The notes beneath the pieces are model-generated. The model did not search any database, was not told where the DNA came from, and saw nothing but the letters and a program-made list of their open reading frames with translations. A program made the position numbers and the translations under genes. Shown in pieces: positions 32,014-40,751 of a stretch of 64,000 nucleotides of DNA (the stretch's first letter is position 1; the number at the start of each line of letters is the position of its first letter). The stretch comes from Streptomyces sp. Mut1 (lineage in GTDB: Bacteria > Actinomycetota > Actinomycetes > Streptomycetales > Streptomycetaceae): the NCBI RefSeq assembly GCF_030719295.1, contig NZ_CP120997.1, positions 4,847,501 through 4,911,500 on the forward strand, in the 5' to 3' direction.

Positions 32014-33591
32014 TCAGGTGGGGTTGACGTCGTGGCTGCGGAGCCAGGGCAGCGGGTCGATGGCCGCGCCGCCGCCGGGCCGCACCTCGAAGTGCATGTG
32101 CGGGCCGGTCGAGTTCCCGGAGCTGCCGGAGTACGCGATGACGTCGCCCGCCTTGACCTGGCCCGAGCGGATCCGGGTGCTGCTGAGGTGGCAGTACCAG
32201 GTCTCGGTGCCGTCGGCCATGGTCACGATGGCCATGTTGCCGTAGGCGCTGTTGTACTGCGTGCGGACGGTGCCGTCGGTCGCGGCCATCACCGGGGTGC
32301 CGTACTGGACCGGGAAGTCGATGCCCGTGTGCACGGACATCCAGTTGACGCCCGCCTGGCCGAAGTACGCGCTCAGCCCGTGCTCCTTGACCGGCATCAC
32401 GAACTTGGGGCGCAGGGCCTCCTTGCGGGCCGCCTCCTCCTCGCGCTTCTTCTTCTCGGCGGCCTGCCGCGCCTTGAGGTCGATGCGCTCCTGGGTGCGG
32501 CTGGCGCGGTCCGCGAAGTTCTCCGCGTCGGCGCTGAGGTTGGCGAGCTGGGTGTCCAGTTCGTTGTTGGCCGCGACCGGCTCGACCGTGCCGGGGTCGG
32601 CGGCGGCCATCGTCGTGGTGTCGTCCTTCTTCGTCTCGCCCCCGCCCATGCCGCCCACGGAGGCGGCGGCGATCCCGGCCACGCTCATCACGCAGGCGGA
32701 GGGAACGGCGACGGTGAGGAGTGCGGAACGCTTCGCGGGGGAACGCCTGCGGCTGCGGCCACCGCTGCGGGTGACGGGCCGGCCGGCGGGGCGGTGCGCG
32801 TCGGCCGGGGCGAGGTCGGGATGGCCGCCGGGGCCCGTGCCGGGGTCCGCGTCGGGACGCGCGTCGAGATCCGCTTCGGGGTGGTCGGCGGCGTCTTCGC
32901 TCTCGGCGGTCCGGTAGGGCTCGTACGGGTCGTAGGCGGAGTGCTCGTACGTCTCGTACGTGTCATGCGCCTTGTACGTGTCGTGAGCGTCGTACGTGTC
33001 ATGCGCCTCGTACGAGTCGTGAGCGTCGTACGTCTCGTGCGACCCGTACGTCTCGTGTGCCTCGTACGTCTCGTGCGCCTCGTACGTGTCTGCCCGGGGG
33101 GCCTGTTCGGCTTCGTTCGACCCCGCCAGGTTTTGCATACTTTGCTGTGTGTGCTCGGGCGTGGCGCCGGTGTTCCAGGCGGTGGCGTCGTATGCGCCGG
33201 TGTCGTACGAGGCGGTGTTCCAGGCGGTGGTGTCCCACTGGCCGGAGGAGTCCGGGGCGTAGCCCTGCGTCGGCAGCCAGGTGGCGCCGGTGTCGTACGG
33301 GGACGGGGCGTCGTACTGCGGGTGCTGCTGGGCCTGGCCGGCGTAGTCCGGGTAGCCGGTGAAGTCGCTGTACGCGGCGGCCTGGTGAGCGCCCGTGTCC
33401 CACTGGGTGGTGTCGTACGAGCCGCTGTATCCGGTCTGTTCGCCGGTGTACGGGACGCCGTAGCCCCCCGCGGTGTCGTACGAGCCGTCGTAGGAGCCGG
33501 GGAGGGAGCCGAAGAGCGGGTCACTGTCGAAGCTGCCCGTGGGGTGGCTGTCGTATCCGGCATACCCGGCGTGGGGGTGCTGGTCGTTCAC
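32014..33591 (-). CDS. M23 metallopeptidase (LytM-type) with long repetitive cytoplasmic region
   Basis: A 525-residue membrane-anchored peptidoglycan endopeptidase. The GTG start at 33591 follows GAGAGAAG. The N-terminal half is a Tyr/Asp/Ala/Gly-rich low-complexity region, including seven YxAH(E/D)T hexapeptides and an acidic DPDADPGTGPGGHPD stretch. A basic patch (SGGRSRRRSPAKR) precedes one transmembrane helix, a coiled coil (DNELDTQL-type heptads into KKKREEEAARKE), and the zinc M23 domain with HTGIDFPVQYGTPV and PHMHFEVRPGG. The topology puts the repeats in the cytoplasm and the peptidase outside. It may belong to the elongation or division machinery. Convergent with pcrA; 200 bp downstream of the lipase-like gene on the same strand. 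Confidence 0.9.
   Translation of the reverse strand: MNDQHPHAGYAGYDSHPTGSFDSDPLFGSLPGSYDGSYDTAGGYGVPYTGEQTGYSGSYDTTQWDTGAHQAAAYSDFTGYPDYAGQAQQHPQYDAPSPYDTGATWLPTQGYAPDSSGQWDTTAWNTASYDTGAYDATAWNTGATPEHTQQSMQNLAGSNEAEQAPRADTYEAHETYEAHETYGSHETYDAHDSYEAHDTYDAHDTYKAHDTYETYEHSAYDPYEPYRTAESEDAADHPEADLDARPDADPGTGPGGHPDLAPADAHRPAGRPVTRSGGRSRRRSPAKRSALLTVAVPSACVMSVAGIAAASVGGMGGGETKKDDTTTMAAADPGTVEPVAANNELDTQLANLSADAENFADRASRTQERIDLKARQAAEKKKREEEAARKEALRPKFVMPVKEHGLSAYFGQAGVNWMSVHTGIDFPVQYGTPVMAATDGTVRTQYNSAYGNMAIVTMADGTETWYCHLSSTRIRSGQVKAGDVIAYSGSSGNSTGPHMHFEVRPGGGAAIDPLPWLRSHDVNPT
32937..33090 (-). repeat. 18-bp repeats encoding Tyr/His hexapeptides
   Basis: Seven or more copies of an 18-bp unit related to TCGTACGTCTCGTGCGCC (plus strand) encode Y-(E/D/K/G)-(A/S)-H-(E/D)-(T/S). 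The copies differ slightly, so they are older than a fresh expansion, but the reading frame and the Tyr/His positions are kept. Confidence 0.88.
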
Positions 33592-33791
33592 CAACTTCTC
33601 TCTCGCCTCGGCAGCAGGACCAGTCCGGGGCGTGGGGACCCCGGGGCTAAGCAGTGGCCGCGACTGTACCCGGCGGTATCCGCCGCCGACAATCTTCGAC
33701 GGCCCCATGGCGCCCGGGAAAAGGGGCAATCGGCCGTCTTTCGGCGGCGTCCGCACAGAGCTTTGGCTCTACGTTCGAAACGTGTTCGGTT

Positions 33792-34712
33792 TCAGGCGAC
33801 GGAGGCCGAGCCGGCGGCCCCACTGGACCCGTGGGCGGGCTCCGCCGTGTCGAGCGCCTGGCGTACGGCGGCCGCCACGGCCGGGTGCACGGGCAGGGCG
33901 AGGTGTCCGATGCCGGTGACGCGGACGTTCACCGCGTCGAGGTCGGGGTGGTCGACGCAGGCCGCCTCGGGCGGGACGATCACCTGGTCCAGCTCGCTCC
34001 AGAAGCTGACGAACCGGGTGCGGCAGCCGGGCGCGGGCAGCCTCAGCTCCTCGATGGGGGCCGAGCCGCCGCGCATCTGGCGCACGATGGGCAGGGCGCC
34101 GGCCAGCGGGGCGACGGCGGTGCCGGCATGCGGCGTACCCAGCGTGACCAGGGTGCGGACCCGGTGGTCACCGCCCAGTCGCTGGACGTAGTAGCGAGCG
34201 ATGAGGCCCCCGAGGCTGTGGCCCACGATGTCGACCCGTTCGTGCCCGGTGCGGGCGCAGATCTCCTCGATGTGCCGGCCCAGCAGCTCGGCGGCCGTAC
34301 GGACGTCGCTGGTCAGCGGCGAGTGGTTGAGCGACTCCAGATGGCGCCAGCCGTGCCGGGCCAGCGAGCGGCGCAGCAGGACGAAGACCGAGCGGTTGTC
34401 GATGAAACCGTGCAGGAGGACGACGGGCGGCCGGCCGGCCGCCTCGCCCGGCAGTCGCCCGGTGGCGCGGGGGTCCGGCGTCGGGGCCGGCTCGGGGTGC
34501 CGTTCGCCGGCGATTCCGGTGGGGTACAGCAGCGCGTGTCCGGCGAGCACCGCGAGTTCCAGCGCGGTCGCTCTCAGCAGCGCGGTCGGCACGGCGGGTA
34601 TCGGGAGGCGGCGGATCGGCAGGGAGGGGATCGGGAGGCGACGGATCGGCAGGGAGGGGATCGGCAGGGAGCGGATTGGAAGGGAGCGGATCGGAAGGCT
34701 CGGGGTCTTCAT
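33792..34712 (-). CDS. Alpha/beta-hydrolase, triacylglycerol-lipase-like, with LPI pentapeptide repeats
   Basis: A 306-residue hydrolase. ATG 34712 follows GCAGGAGG. The first 40 residues are seven copies of a pentapeptide (S/R)LPI(R/P), then a hydrophobic helix (LLRATALELAVLAGHALLYP). The catalytic domain has the oxyanion motif PPVVLLHGFIDN and the nucleophile elbow VDIVGHSLGGLIARYYVQ, with the Asp/His probably in LDQVI and GIGHLALP. GHSLGG and the HGF region are typical of bacterial lipases and esterases. The N-terminal basic-hydrophobic leader suggests export or membrane anchoring. Substrate unknown. Confidence 0.85.
   Translation of the reverse strand: MKTPSLPIRSLPIRSLPIPSLPIRRLPIPSLPIRRLPIPAVPTALLRATALELAVLAGHALLYPTGIAGERHPEPAPTPDPRATGRLPGEAAGRPPVVLLHGFIDNRSVFVLLRRSLARHGWRHLESLNHSPLTSDVRTAAELLGRHIEEICARTGHERVDIVGHSLGGLIARYYVQRLGGDHRVRTLVTLGTPHAGTAVAPLAGALPIVRQMRGGSAPIEELRLPAPGCRTRFVSFWSELDQVIVPPEAACVDHPDLDAVNVRVTGIGHLALPVHPAVAAAVRQALDTAEPAHGSSGAAGSASVA
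34596..34703 (-). repeat. 15-bp tandem repeat encoding (S/R)LPI(R/P)
   Basis: A minisatellite with a 15-bp unit, on the plus strand of the form GGGATCGG(C/G)AGG(G/C)(A/G)G, is repeated about seven times at the 5' end of the lipase-like gene. The multiple-of-three unit keeps the frame, so copy number could vary between strains without disrupting the gene. Confidence 0.88.
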
Positions 34713-35020
34713 GGTCGACCTCCTGCTCCGGCACCCGGAGAAGGGCGGCTCCCTTCCCGTATGCCCTGGCGGGAAGCCGTGTCGGAGGTCCGGACCATGC
34801 GGGCGGTGGCCCGTACCACCGTGCCGTGCGGCTGACGGCGCGGTGATACGGCGACCTGACGCGGCTCCCCGGGCGCCCGGTCTCTGCGCCCGTGAACAAT
34901 GTCCCATGTGTGATTTCCCCCTCCCGGCCCACCGCGAAACGGCGGCTTGCGGGATGCTGTGGATAACGTTCGTTCACATCCCCGGCCCTTCAGGCACGGG
35001 AGACGCATGTGGAGGCAGTG
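34713..35020. other. 308-bp divergent spacer, no gene
   Basis: This is the promoter region for the lipase-like gene (minus) and the B12-binding gene (plus). It includes TGTGGATAA at 34958-34966, which resembles both a DnaA box and a -10 (GGATAAC), about 55 bp before the plus-strand start. Nothing else could be assigned. Confidence 0.5.
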
Positions 35021-35434
35021 ATGGGTGTGACCGGTCCGATCCGTGTGGTGGTGGCCAAACCGGGCCTCGACGGCCATGACCGCGGGGCCAAGGTGATCGC
35101 GCGTGCGCTGCGGGACGCCGGTATGGAGGTCATCTACACGGGGCTCCACCAGACGCCCGAGCAGATCGTCGACACCGCCATCCAGGAGGACGCCGACGCG
35201 ATCGGGCTCTCGATCCTCTCGGGCGCGCACAACACGCTGTTCGCGAAGGTGATCGAGCTGCTGAAGGAACGGGAGGCGGAGGACATCAAGGTCTTCGGCG
35301 GCGGCATCATCCCGGAGGCGGACATCGCACCGCTGAAGGAGCAGGGCGTCGCGGAGATCTTCACCCCCGGCGCGACGACCACCGCGATCGTCGACTGGGT
35401 CAACGCGCACGTCCGCCAGCCGGCCGGCGCCTGA
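35021..35434 (+). CDS. Cobalamin-binding protein (methylmalonyl-CoA mutase C-terminal type)
   Basis: A 137-residue stand-alone B12-binding domain. The base-off/His-on signature [16 protein letters not shown] is at about residues 15-30 and supplies the lower axial histidine. It is followed by [13 protein letters not shown] and [13 protein letters not shown], as in the small subunit or C-terminal domain of acyl-CoA mutases. It needs a separate catalytic chain, not found nearby, such as a methylmalonyl- or isobutyryl-CoA mutase large subunit. ATG 35021 follows GGAGG; GTGs at 35009 and 35018 are alternatives. Confidence 0.9.
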   Translation: MGVTGPIRVVVAKPGLDGHDRGAKVIARALRDAGMEVIYTGLHQTPEQIVDTAIQEDADAIGLSILSGAHNTLFAKVIELLKEREAEDIKVFGGGIIPEADIAPLKEQGVAEIFTPGATTTAIVDWVNAHVRQPAGA

Positions 35435-36403
35435 CCCGGCCGGGGGCCTCGGCCGCCCCGCAGGGCGCGGAGGTCCCATCGGCCGCGCTGATACCGGGCG
35501 GCGCCCCCCTGCCGGGGGCGACGGACCTGCGCGGCGCCGGGGGCCGCCTCGCGCCGGGTGGTGAGGAACGCGCCCGGTGCTGTGCCGGCCGCGCCCGCCC
35601 CGAGGCCTTTGCGCCGCGCGCGCCACAGTGGCCGCGCCCGCATTGCGCGGCCTGAACCCCCGCGCCGCGTCGGCCGCGCCCCGTCTGTACGTGCGCGACC
35701 CGGAACGCCACCGGACCGCCGCGTGCCGTGCCGGCCGTGCCCCGCCGCAGGGCCTGAACCCGCGCGCCGCGATGGCCGCGCCTGTGCCCGGTCCCAAGCG
35801 TGGGCGAGCGTGAGCGCGCCCGCTCGCAGCATCGGTCGGCCTTGCAGCCGGCCGGGACCGAGGCGGTCCCGTGCGCGCGCCCACGGGGCGGCCCCATGCC
35901 CGCGCACCGGGTCGCTCCGTGCCCGCGCGGGGCCCGGACTCGCGCCCGCGCGCGATGTCGGCTGCACAGCCCGGCCCCGTCCCACCGGCTGCCCACGCGC
36001 CCGCACGGGGGCGGTCCCGCCCCCGCGCCGCCCCGTCGTGCTCGGCCGCCCGTACCGGCGCGCCGCGTTGGCCGTGCCGCCCGTACCACTCGACGCACCC
36101 GGCGGCCTACGTGGCCGCGCCCGCTTCACGCCGGCCCGCGCCGGCCCGTCGTGCCCGGCCGCCCGTACCCGCGCGCCGCGTTGGCCGTGCCGGCCGTACC
36201 CCTCGGCACCCGGCGACCCACGTCGCCGCACCCGCTTCACAGCAGCCCGCGCATCCGCCCCCGCTTTACGCCGGTCCGCGCCGGCCCGTCGTGCTCGGCC
36301 GCCCGTACCCGCGTGCCGCGTTGGCCGTGCCGGCCGTACCCCTCGGCGCGACCGGCGGCCCACGTGGCCGCCCCGCACCGCCTCGCCGGTCGCCCGCGTG
36401 GCT
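35435..36403. repeat. 969-bp GC-rich repeat region without a credible gene
   Basis: This is a spacer between convergent genes. Three imperfect copies of a roughly 100-bp unit beginning CCCGTCGTGCTCGGCCGCCC start at 36032, 36145 and 36285 (periods 113 and 140, the extra 27 bp being an insertion in the second copy). A shorter 32-bp unit is repeated at 35649-35680 and 35751-35782. Long open frames exist on both strands but they are Arg/Pro/Ala-rich, change with the repeat phase and lack start signals. I therefore call no gene here. Confidence 0.75.
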
Positions 36404-38086
36404 TCACCCGTCTTCCGGGGGCGGGGACAGCTCGCTGTCCATCGTCGCGCGTAGGCGCAGGGTGGAGACCAGGCGCTGGAAGGCCTCCGACCAGTAGCCG
36501 TTCGCGCCGGGGGAGGCGTCCGCCGGTTCGGCGGGGGTGGTGGTCAGGACCTCCAGGCGGGTTGCCTCGGCCGGGGTCAGGCAGCGTTCCGCCAGGCCCA
36601 TGACGCCGCTGAAGCTCCAGGGGTAACTGCCCGCGTCCCGGGCTATGTCGAGGGCGTCGACCACCGAGCGCCCGAGCGGCTCCGCCCAGGGCACCGGGCA
36701 GACCCCGAGCAGCTGGAACGCCTCCGACAACCCGTGCGCGGCGACGAAGTCGGCCACCCAGCCCGCCCGTTCCGCAGGGGGCAGCACCGCCAGGAGCTTC
36801 GCCCGCTCGGCGAGCGACGCCGTGCCGGGGCCGTTCGACGGGGGCGTCGAAGGGGGGCCGAGCAGGGCCCGCGCCCATGCCTCGTCGTTCTGCCGCACCG
36901 CCGCCCGGCACCACGCCGCGTGCAGTTCCTCGCCCCAGCCGTCCGCGACGGGCATCGCCACGATCTCCTCCGCGCCGCGCCCCCCGAACCGCGCGGGCCA
37001 GACGGAGAGCGGGGAGGCCTCCACCAACTGGCCGAGCCACCACGACCGTTCGCCCCGGCCGGACGGCGGGAGAGCCACCACCCCGTCGCGCTGCATCTCC
37101 GCGTCGCACTCGTGCGGGGCCTCCACCGCCACGAACGGCTTGTCACCGGTCAGCCCGGGGCTGACGCAGGACAGCGCGCGGTCCGCCATCCGGCGGGCAA
37201 GCGCCGAACCGGGCAGTGCGGACAGCAACTCGGCGGCGGTCGCCCGGACATTGCGGCTGCGGTCCGCGAGCGCCTGTTCGAGGAACTCCTCGTCCGCGCA
37301 GGACAGCCCCGTGCGCAGCGAGTCGACGAACATGAGCCGGTCCTCGGCCCGTTCCGTCCTCCAGGTGGTGGCGAGCAGCGCGCGGGCCGCCTCCGCGTCC
37401 CGCGCCCGTACAGCCCCGAGCAGGGCGACCCGCTCCGCGAACAGGCCCTCCTCCCACAGCCGTCGCACCGCTTCCGGATCGGTGAGGGACGGCAGCAGAC
37501 CGCTTCCGGACGCACCGCGCAGCGCGAACTTCCACTCCGGGTTCAGCCCGGCCAGCCACAGCCCGCGCGGCCCCGCGAACTCCAGGGCCTGGGGCCGCAG
37601 ATCGGTCCTGGCCCTGGCGGCGTCCAGCAGGGCGGGCAGCGCGGAGTCGGGCGCCCGGTAGCCGTGCAGGTTGGCGGTGGCCAGCCACTGCGGGATGAGC
37701 TCCGTCAGGTCGGGGGCCGTACCGCGTCTGCCGCCGGAACCGCCTGCCGCGGCCCGGTCCGCGAGGAGCTGCGCCAGCCGGCCGCGGGCGGCCTCGGGCA
37801 GCGGCGGGCGGGGGTCGTCGGGCGCGGGCGCGGGCCGGGGCGAGGCGGCGGCGGGCAGGAGCCCGGCCCGGCGCCGCACGGTGTGCAGCGCGGCGGCGTC
37901 CAGCAACGCCGAGGCCGCCCCGTCCGGGCCGGCGCCCGATGCGCCCCCTGGCGGGCGGCGGTCCGTGCCGAGCAGGGCCGAGGTGACCAGGTCCTCCCAC
38001 GACGTGGCCGCGACCGCGTCGGCGAGGTCCCCCGACGCGGATGCGGACGCGGACGCGGGTGTGGTGGGTGAGGTGGTGCGGGACAT
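36404..38086 (-). CDS. DUF5691-type protein of the MoxR-VWA cluster
   Basis: A 560-residue, mostly helical cytosolic protein with HEAT-like stretches (for example RSRNVRATAAELLSALPGSA and EEFLEQALADR). ATG 38086 follows GGAGG by 4 nt. After a Ser/Thr/Ala leader, the conserved N-terminal motif WEDLVTSALLGTDRRPP matches my memory of the DUF5691 family found beside SWIM and MoxR genes. It lies 29 bp downstream of the SWIM gene on the same strand, so both come from the same promoter. Its biochemical role is unknown; adaptor or scaffold activity is a guess from the helical repeats. Confidence 0.78.
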   Translation of the reverse strand: MSRTTSPTTPASASASASGDLADAVAATSWEDLVTSALLGTDRRPPGGASGAGPDGAASALLDAAALHTVRRRAGLLPAAASPRPAPAPDDPRPPLPEAARGRLAQLLADRAAAGGSGGRRGTAPDLTELIPQWLATANLHGYRAPDSALPALLDAARARTDLRPQALEFAGPRGLWLAGLNPEWKFALRGASGSGLLPSLTDPEAVRRLWEEGLFAERVALLGAVRARDAEAARALLATTWRTERAEDRLMFVDSLRTGLSCADEEFLEQALADRSRNVRATAAELLSALPGSALARRMADRALSCVSPGLTGDKPFVAVEAPHECDAEMQRDGVVALPPSGRGERSWWLGQLVEASPLSVWPARFGGRGAEEIVAMPVADGWGEELHAAWCRAAVRQNDEAWARALLGPPSTPPSNGPGTASLAERAKLLAVLPPAERAGWVADFVAAHGLSEAFQLLGVCPVPWAEPLGRSVVDALDIARDAGSYPWSFSGVMGLAERCLTPAEATRLEVLTTTPAEPADASPGANGYWSEAFQRLVSTLRLRATMDSELSPPPEDG

Positions 38087-38115
38087 CGCGCCTCCTTCGA
38101 GAAGTCCTTCTGGGG

Positions 38116-39510
38116 TCAGATGAGCGGTACGGTCTCGACGCCGGCGAGCCCCGCCCGCGGGGCCACCGCGGGCCAGGCGGCGAGCGGGTCGAAGCCGCGG
38201 TGGCCGCACTCGCCGAAGACGGTGAGAGGCCCGCCGCCCGAGACCGCGACGAGCTTCCAGAGCGCCGGCCGGGACAGCGCGGCGGCGGTGACGGGCAGCG
38301 CCTCACGGCCCTGCGCGTCCACCAGCTGCCAGCCGTCCACGCCCGGCACGGGTATGACGTCGCGCAATGTCACCGGCCAGGACTCCAGCCACGGATCGTC
38401 GCCCAGCGCCCGCCCGTACGCGGTGATCGCCTCGCCGACCGGCACCCCCGGCGGGGGCGTACCGGCCGGCTCGGGCACACCGAACCGCTCGCCCAGCTCG
38501 GCCCGCAGCCGGCCGGACCCCGGATGGGGCGTCAGCTCGGCGTCGATCGTCACCCCCACGGGCAGGGCGTGCCCCGGGGAGCGCCCGGCCGCCCCGAAGG
38601 ACAGGAGCAGCGCCGTGCGGCCCGACTCCCCGCCGTACAGCCAGATGCGGCGGGTGACGATCTTGCCCTCGGGGGTGTCGTACTGGGCGAGGACCAGCCA
38701 GCGGTCGCGGACCGGCGGCCCCTCCGCCGGGGCCGGCAGGCCCACGCGGGTGCGGACCGTGGCCGCCAGCGGCTGCGGCAGGCGGTCGAGGCCCAGCCAG
38801 GCCGTGTCCAGCAGATGGAGCAGCGCGCACTCCTCCAGCAGCCGCACCGGCCAGCCGGGGCCCGACGCCGCGACCGACCCCAGCTCCCGCACCCGGCCCG
38901 CGAGACCCGGCGCCTGGGCGTCGACCATGCGGGCCGCCGTCTCCTCCCACAGCCCGTACCCCGCCTGCTCGACCGACGCGAGCCCCCCGCGCAGCAGGTC
39001 GGTCAGCCGCTGCTCCAGCTCCCGCGCACCGCCCCCTATCCGCTCCGCGCGCCTCTCCGCGCGCTTGCGCGCGGCCACCGGGTCGGCCGGCCCGTCACCC
39101 CCGGCGGCGGGCCGCGCCTTCGCCTCCGCGCGGTCGCGGCGGCCGGCCAGCCACTCCTCGGCCCAGTCCGGCGGTGACCCGGCGGGCACAGCCGTGCCGT
39201 CGGCCGCGCGCAGCAGCAACAGACCCAGCGCGTGTTTGCAGGGGAACTTCCGGCTGGGGCAACTACAGCGGTACGCGGGGCCGGTGGTGTCGACCACCGT
39301 CCGGTACGGCTTGCTGCCGCTCCCCTTGCACAGCCCCCACACCGCACCCGTGCCGTCCAGCCCGGTGTCCGACCAGGACGCGGACGCACCGAGCTTGTTC
39401 CCCGCCTTGCGTGAGGCGTCGTCAGGAGCCAGGGCCAATACCTGCTCCACCGTCCAGCGCGCCGCCGGAGCAGCGGCGCCCAAGGGTTCTCCCCCGTCAG
39501 TCAGCAGCAT
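38116..39510 (-). CDS. SWIM zinc-finger protein of the MoxR-VWA cluster
   Basis: A 464-residue protein. The SWIM zinc finger is CSCPSRKFPCKHALGLLLL at about residues 82-100 (C-x-C...C-x-H). SWIM domains bind DNA or protein. The region around it (KAGNKLGASASWSDTG, and GLCKGSGSKPY) is typical of bacterial SWIM proteins; the rest is helical followed by beta-rich, without a known domain. ATG 39510 is chosen because no Shine-Dalgarno precedes it and a complete damage-type -10 lies 7 nt upstream, predicting a leaderless mRNA. It is divergent from the MoxR gene and operonic with the DUF5691 gene. Confidence 0.85.
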   Translation of the reverse strand: MLLTDGGEPLGAAAPAARWTVEQVLALAPDDASRKAGNKLGASASWSDTGLDGTGAVWGLCKGSGSKPYRTVVDTTGPAYRCSCPSRKFPCKHALGLLLLRAADGTAVPAGSPPDWAEEWLAGRRDRAEAKARPAAGGDGPADPVAARKRAERRAERIGGGARELEQRLTDLLRGGLASVEQAGYGLWEETAARMVDAQAPGLAGRVRELGSVAASGPGWPVRLLEECALLHLLDTAWLGLDRLPQPLAATVRTRVGLPAPAEGPPVRDRWLVLAQYDTPEGKIVTRRIWLYGGESGRTALLLSFGAAGRSPGHALPVGVTIDAELTPHPGSGRLRAELGERFGVPEPAGTPPPGVPVGEAITAYGRALGDDPWLESWPVTLRDVIPVPGVDGWQLVDAQGREALPVTAAALSRPALWKLVAVSGGGPLTVFGECGHRGFDPLAAWPAVAPRAGLAGVETVPLI

Positions 39511-39517
39511 GCCAACG

Positions 39518-39540
39518 ACGTTAGGCCGCCCCACTGACAA
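39518..39540 (-). promoter_or_regulatory. Full-match DNA-damage promoter driving SWIM-DUF5691
   Basis: Read on the minus strand, TTGTCAGTG, an 8-nt spacer and TAACGT fit the RecA-NDp / PafBC motif tTGTCRgtg-N8-TAnnnT at every defined position. The -10 ends 7 nt before the ATG, so the +1 should fall on the start codon. Confidence 0.8.
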
Positions 39541-39565
39541 TCGCCCTGACCTGCGCAAAGGCCAA

Positions 39566-39588
39566 TTGTCAGTGCCATGGTGCACGGT
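39566..39588 (+). promoter_or_regulatory. DNA-damage-type promoter driving MoxR-DUF5682-VWA
   Basis: TTGTCAGTG (39566-39574), an 8-nt spacer and CACGGT (39583-39588) give a perfect upstream element and a -10 differing from TAnnnT only at its first base. With the minus-strand copy it forms the inverted repeat CACTGACAAT / ATTGTCAGTG separated by 23 nt. The mRNA would have a leader of about 45 nt containing the GGAGGGGG ribosome site. Confidence 0.7.
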
Positions 39589-39638
39589 GGGAACCACACC
39601 AGGCCGAGCGATCTGCCGAACGATCTGGAGGGGGATCC

Positions 39639-40751
39639 ATGACCGTGCCCGAAAACACCGAGGCCACCGCCGGCGAGGTCCTGCGCCCGCATGCCGAGGA
39701 CGCCTTCGCCGACGAGCTGAAGGCGCTCGCCGCCGCCGACGACCGCCCGCGCCCCGAGCGCTGGCGCCTGTCGCCCTGGGCCGTGGCCACGTATCTGCTC
39801 GGCGGCACCCTGCCCGACGGCACCGTCATCACACCCAAGTACGTGGGCCCGCGCCGCCTCGTCGAGGTCGCCGTCACCACGCTCGCCACCGACCGGGCAC
39901 TACTGCTCCTCGGCGTCCCCGGCACCGCCAAGACCTGGGTCTCCGAACACCTGGCGGCCGCCGTCAGCGGCGACTCGACGCTGCTCGTCCAGGGCACGGC
40001 GGGCACCCCGGAGGAAGCCGTCCGCTACGGGTGGAACTACGCCCAGCTGCTCGCGCACGGCCCCAGCCGCGACGCGCTGGTGCCCAGCCCGCTGATGCGC
40101 GCCATGTCCCTGGGCATGACCGCCCGCATCGAGGAACTGACCCGTATCCCCGCCGATGTGCAGGACTCGCTGATCACGATCCTGTCGGAGAAGACGCTGC
40201 CCCTGCCCGAACTGGGCCAGGAGGTCCAGGCGGTGCGCGGGTTCAACGTCATCGCGACGGCCAACGACCGCGACCGGGGCGTCAACGAGCTGTCCAGCGC
40301 CCTGCGGCGCCGGTTCAACACGGTGGTGCTGCCGCTGCCGGCCACCCCGGAGGCAGAGGTTGACATCGTGTCCCGGCGCGTCGACCAGGTCGGGCGCTCG
40401 CTCGACCTGCCGCCCGCGCCCGACGGCCTCGCGGAGATCCGCCGCGTCGTCACGGTCTTCCGTGAACTGCGCGACGGCGTCACCAGCGACGGCCGCACCA
40501 AACTCAAGTCTCCCTCGGGGACGCTGTCCACGGCCGAGGCCATCTCCGTCGTCACCAACGGACTCGCTCTCGCCGCCCACTTCGGGGACGGCGTGCTGCG
40601 TCCGGGCGATGTCGCGGCCGGCATCCTCGGCGCGGTCGTCCGCGACCCGGCGGCCGACCGGGTGGTCTGGCAGGAGTACCTGGAGACCGTGGTGCGGGAG
40701 CGGGACGGCTGGAAGGACTTCTACCGGGCCTGCCGGGAGGCGTCCGTATGA
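39639..40751 (+). CDS. MoxR-family AAA+ ATPase
   Basis: A 370-residue MoxR-type AAA+ ATPase, likely a chaperone or remodeller acting with the VWA protein of the same operon. Walker A is LLLLGVPGTAKTWVSEHL (about 88-105), the Walker B/pore region is RIEELTRIPADVQDSLITIL, sensor 1 is NVIATANDRDRGVNELSSAL, and the arginine finger region is LRRRFNTVVLPLP. A C-terminal helical lid follows. GGAGGGGG precedes the ATG. The stop overlaps the next start (ATGA), so the three plus-strand genes are translationally coupled, which fits a stoichiometric complex. Confidence 0.92.
   Translation: MTVPENTEATAGEVLRPHAEDAFADELKALAAADDRPRPERWRLSPWAVATYLLGGTLPDGTVITPKYVGPRRLVEVAVTTLATDRALLLLGVPGTAKTWVSEHLAAAVSGDSTLLVQGTAGTPEEAVRYGWNYAQLLAHGPSRDALVPSPLMRAMSLGMTARIEELTRIPADVQDSLITILSEKTLPLPELGQEVQAVRGFNVIATANDRDRGVNELSSALRRRFNTVVLPLPATPEAEVDIVSRRVDQVGRSLDLPPAPDGLAEIRRVVTVFRELRDGVTSDGRTKLKSPSGTLSTAEAISVVTNGLALAAHFGDGVLRPGDVAAGILGAVVRDPAADRVVWQEYLETVVRERDGWKDFYRACREASV

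Noticed and set aside
34958..34966. DnaA-box-like TGTGGATAA
   Set aside because: A single box with no cluster, no dnaA/dnaN neighbourhood and no AT-rich unwinding element, so not a replication origin; it may instead be part of a -10 element.
35134..36378. Several 200-400 codon frames on both strands in the repeat spacer
   Set aside because: Arg/Pro/Ala-rich, follow the repeat period, lack start signals, and cannot all be real.
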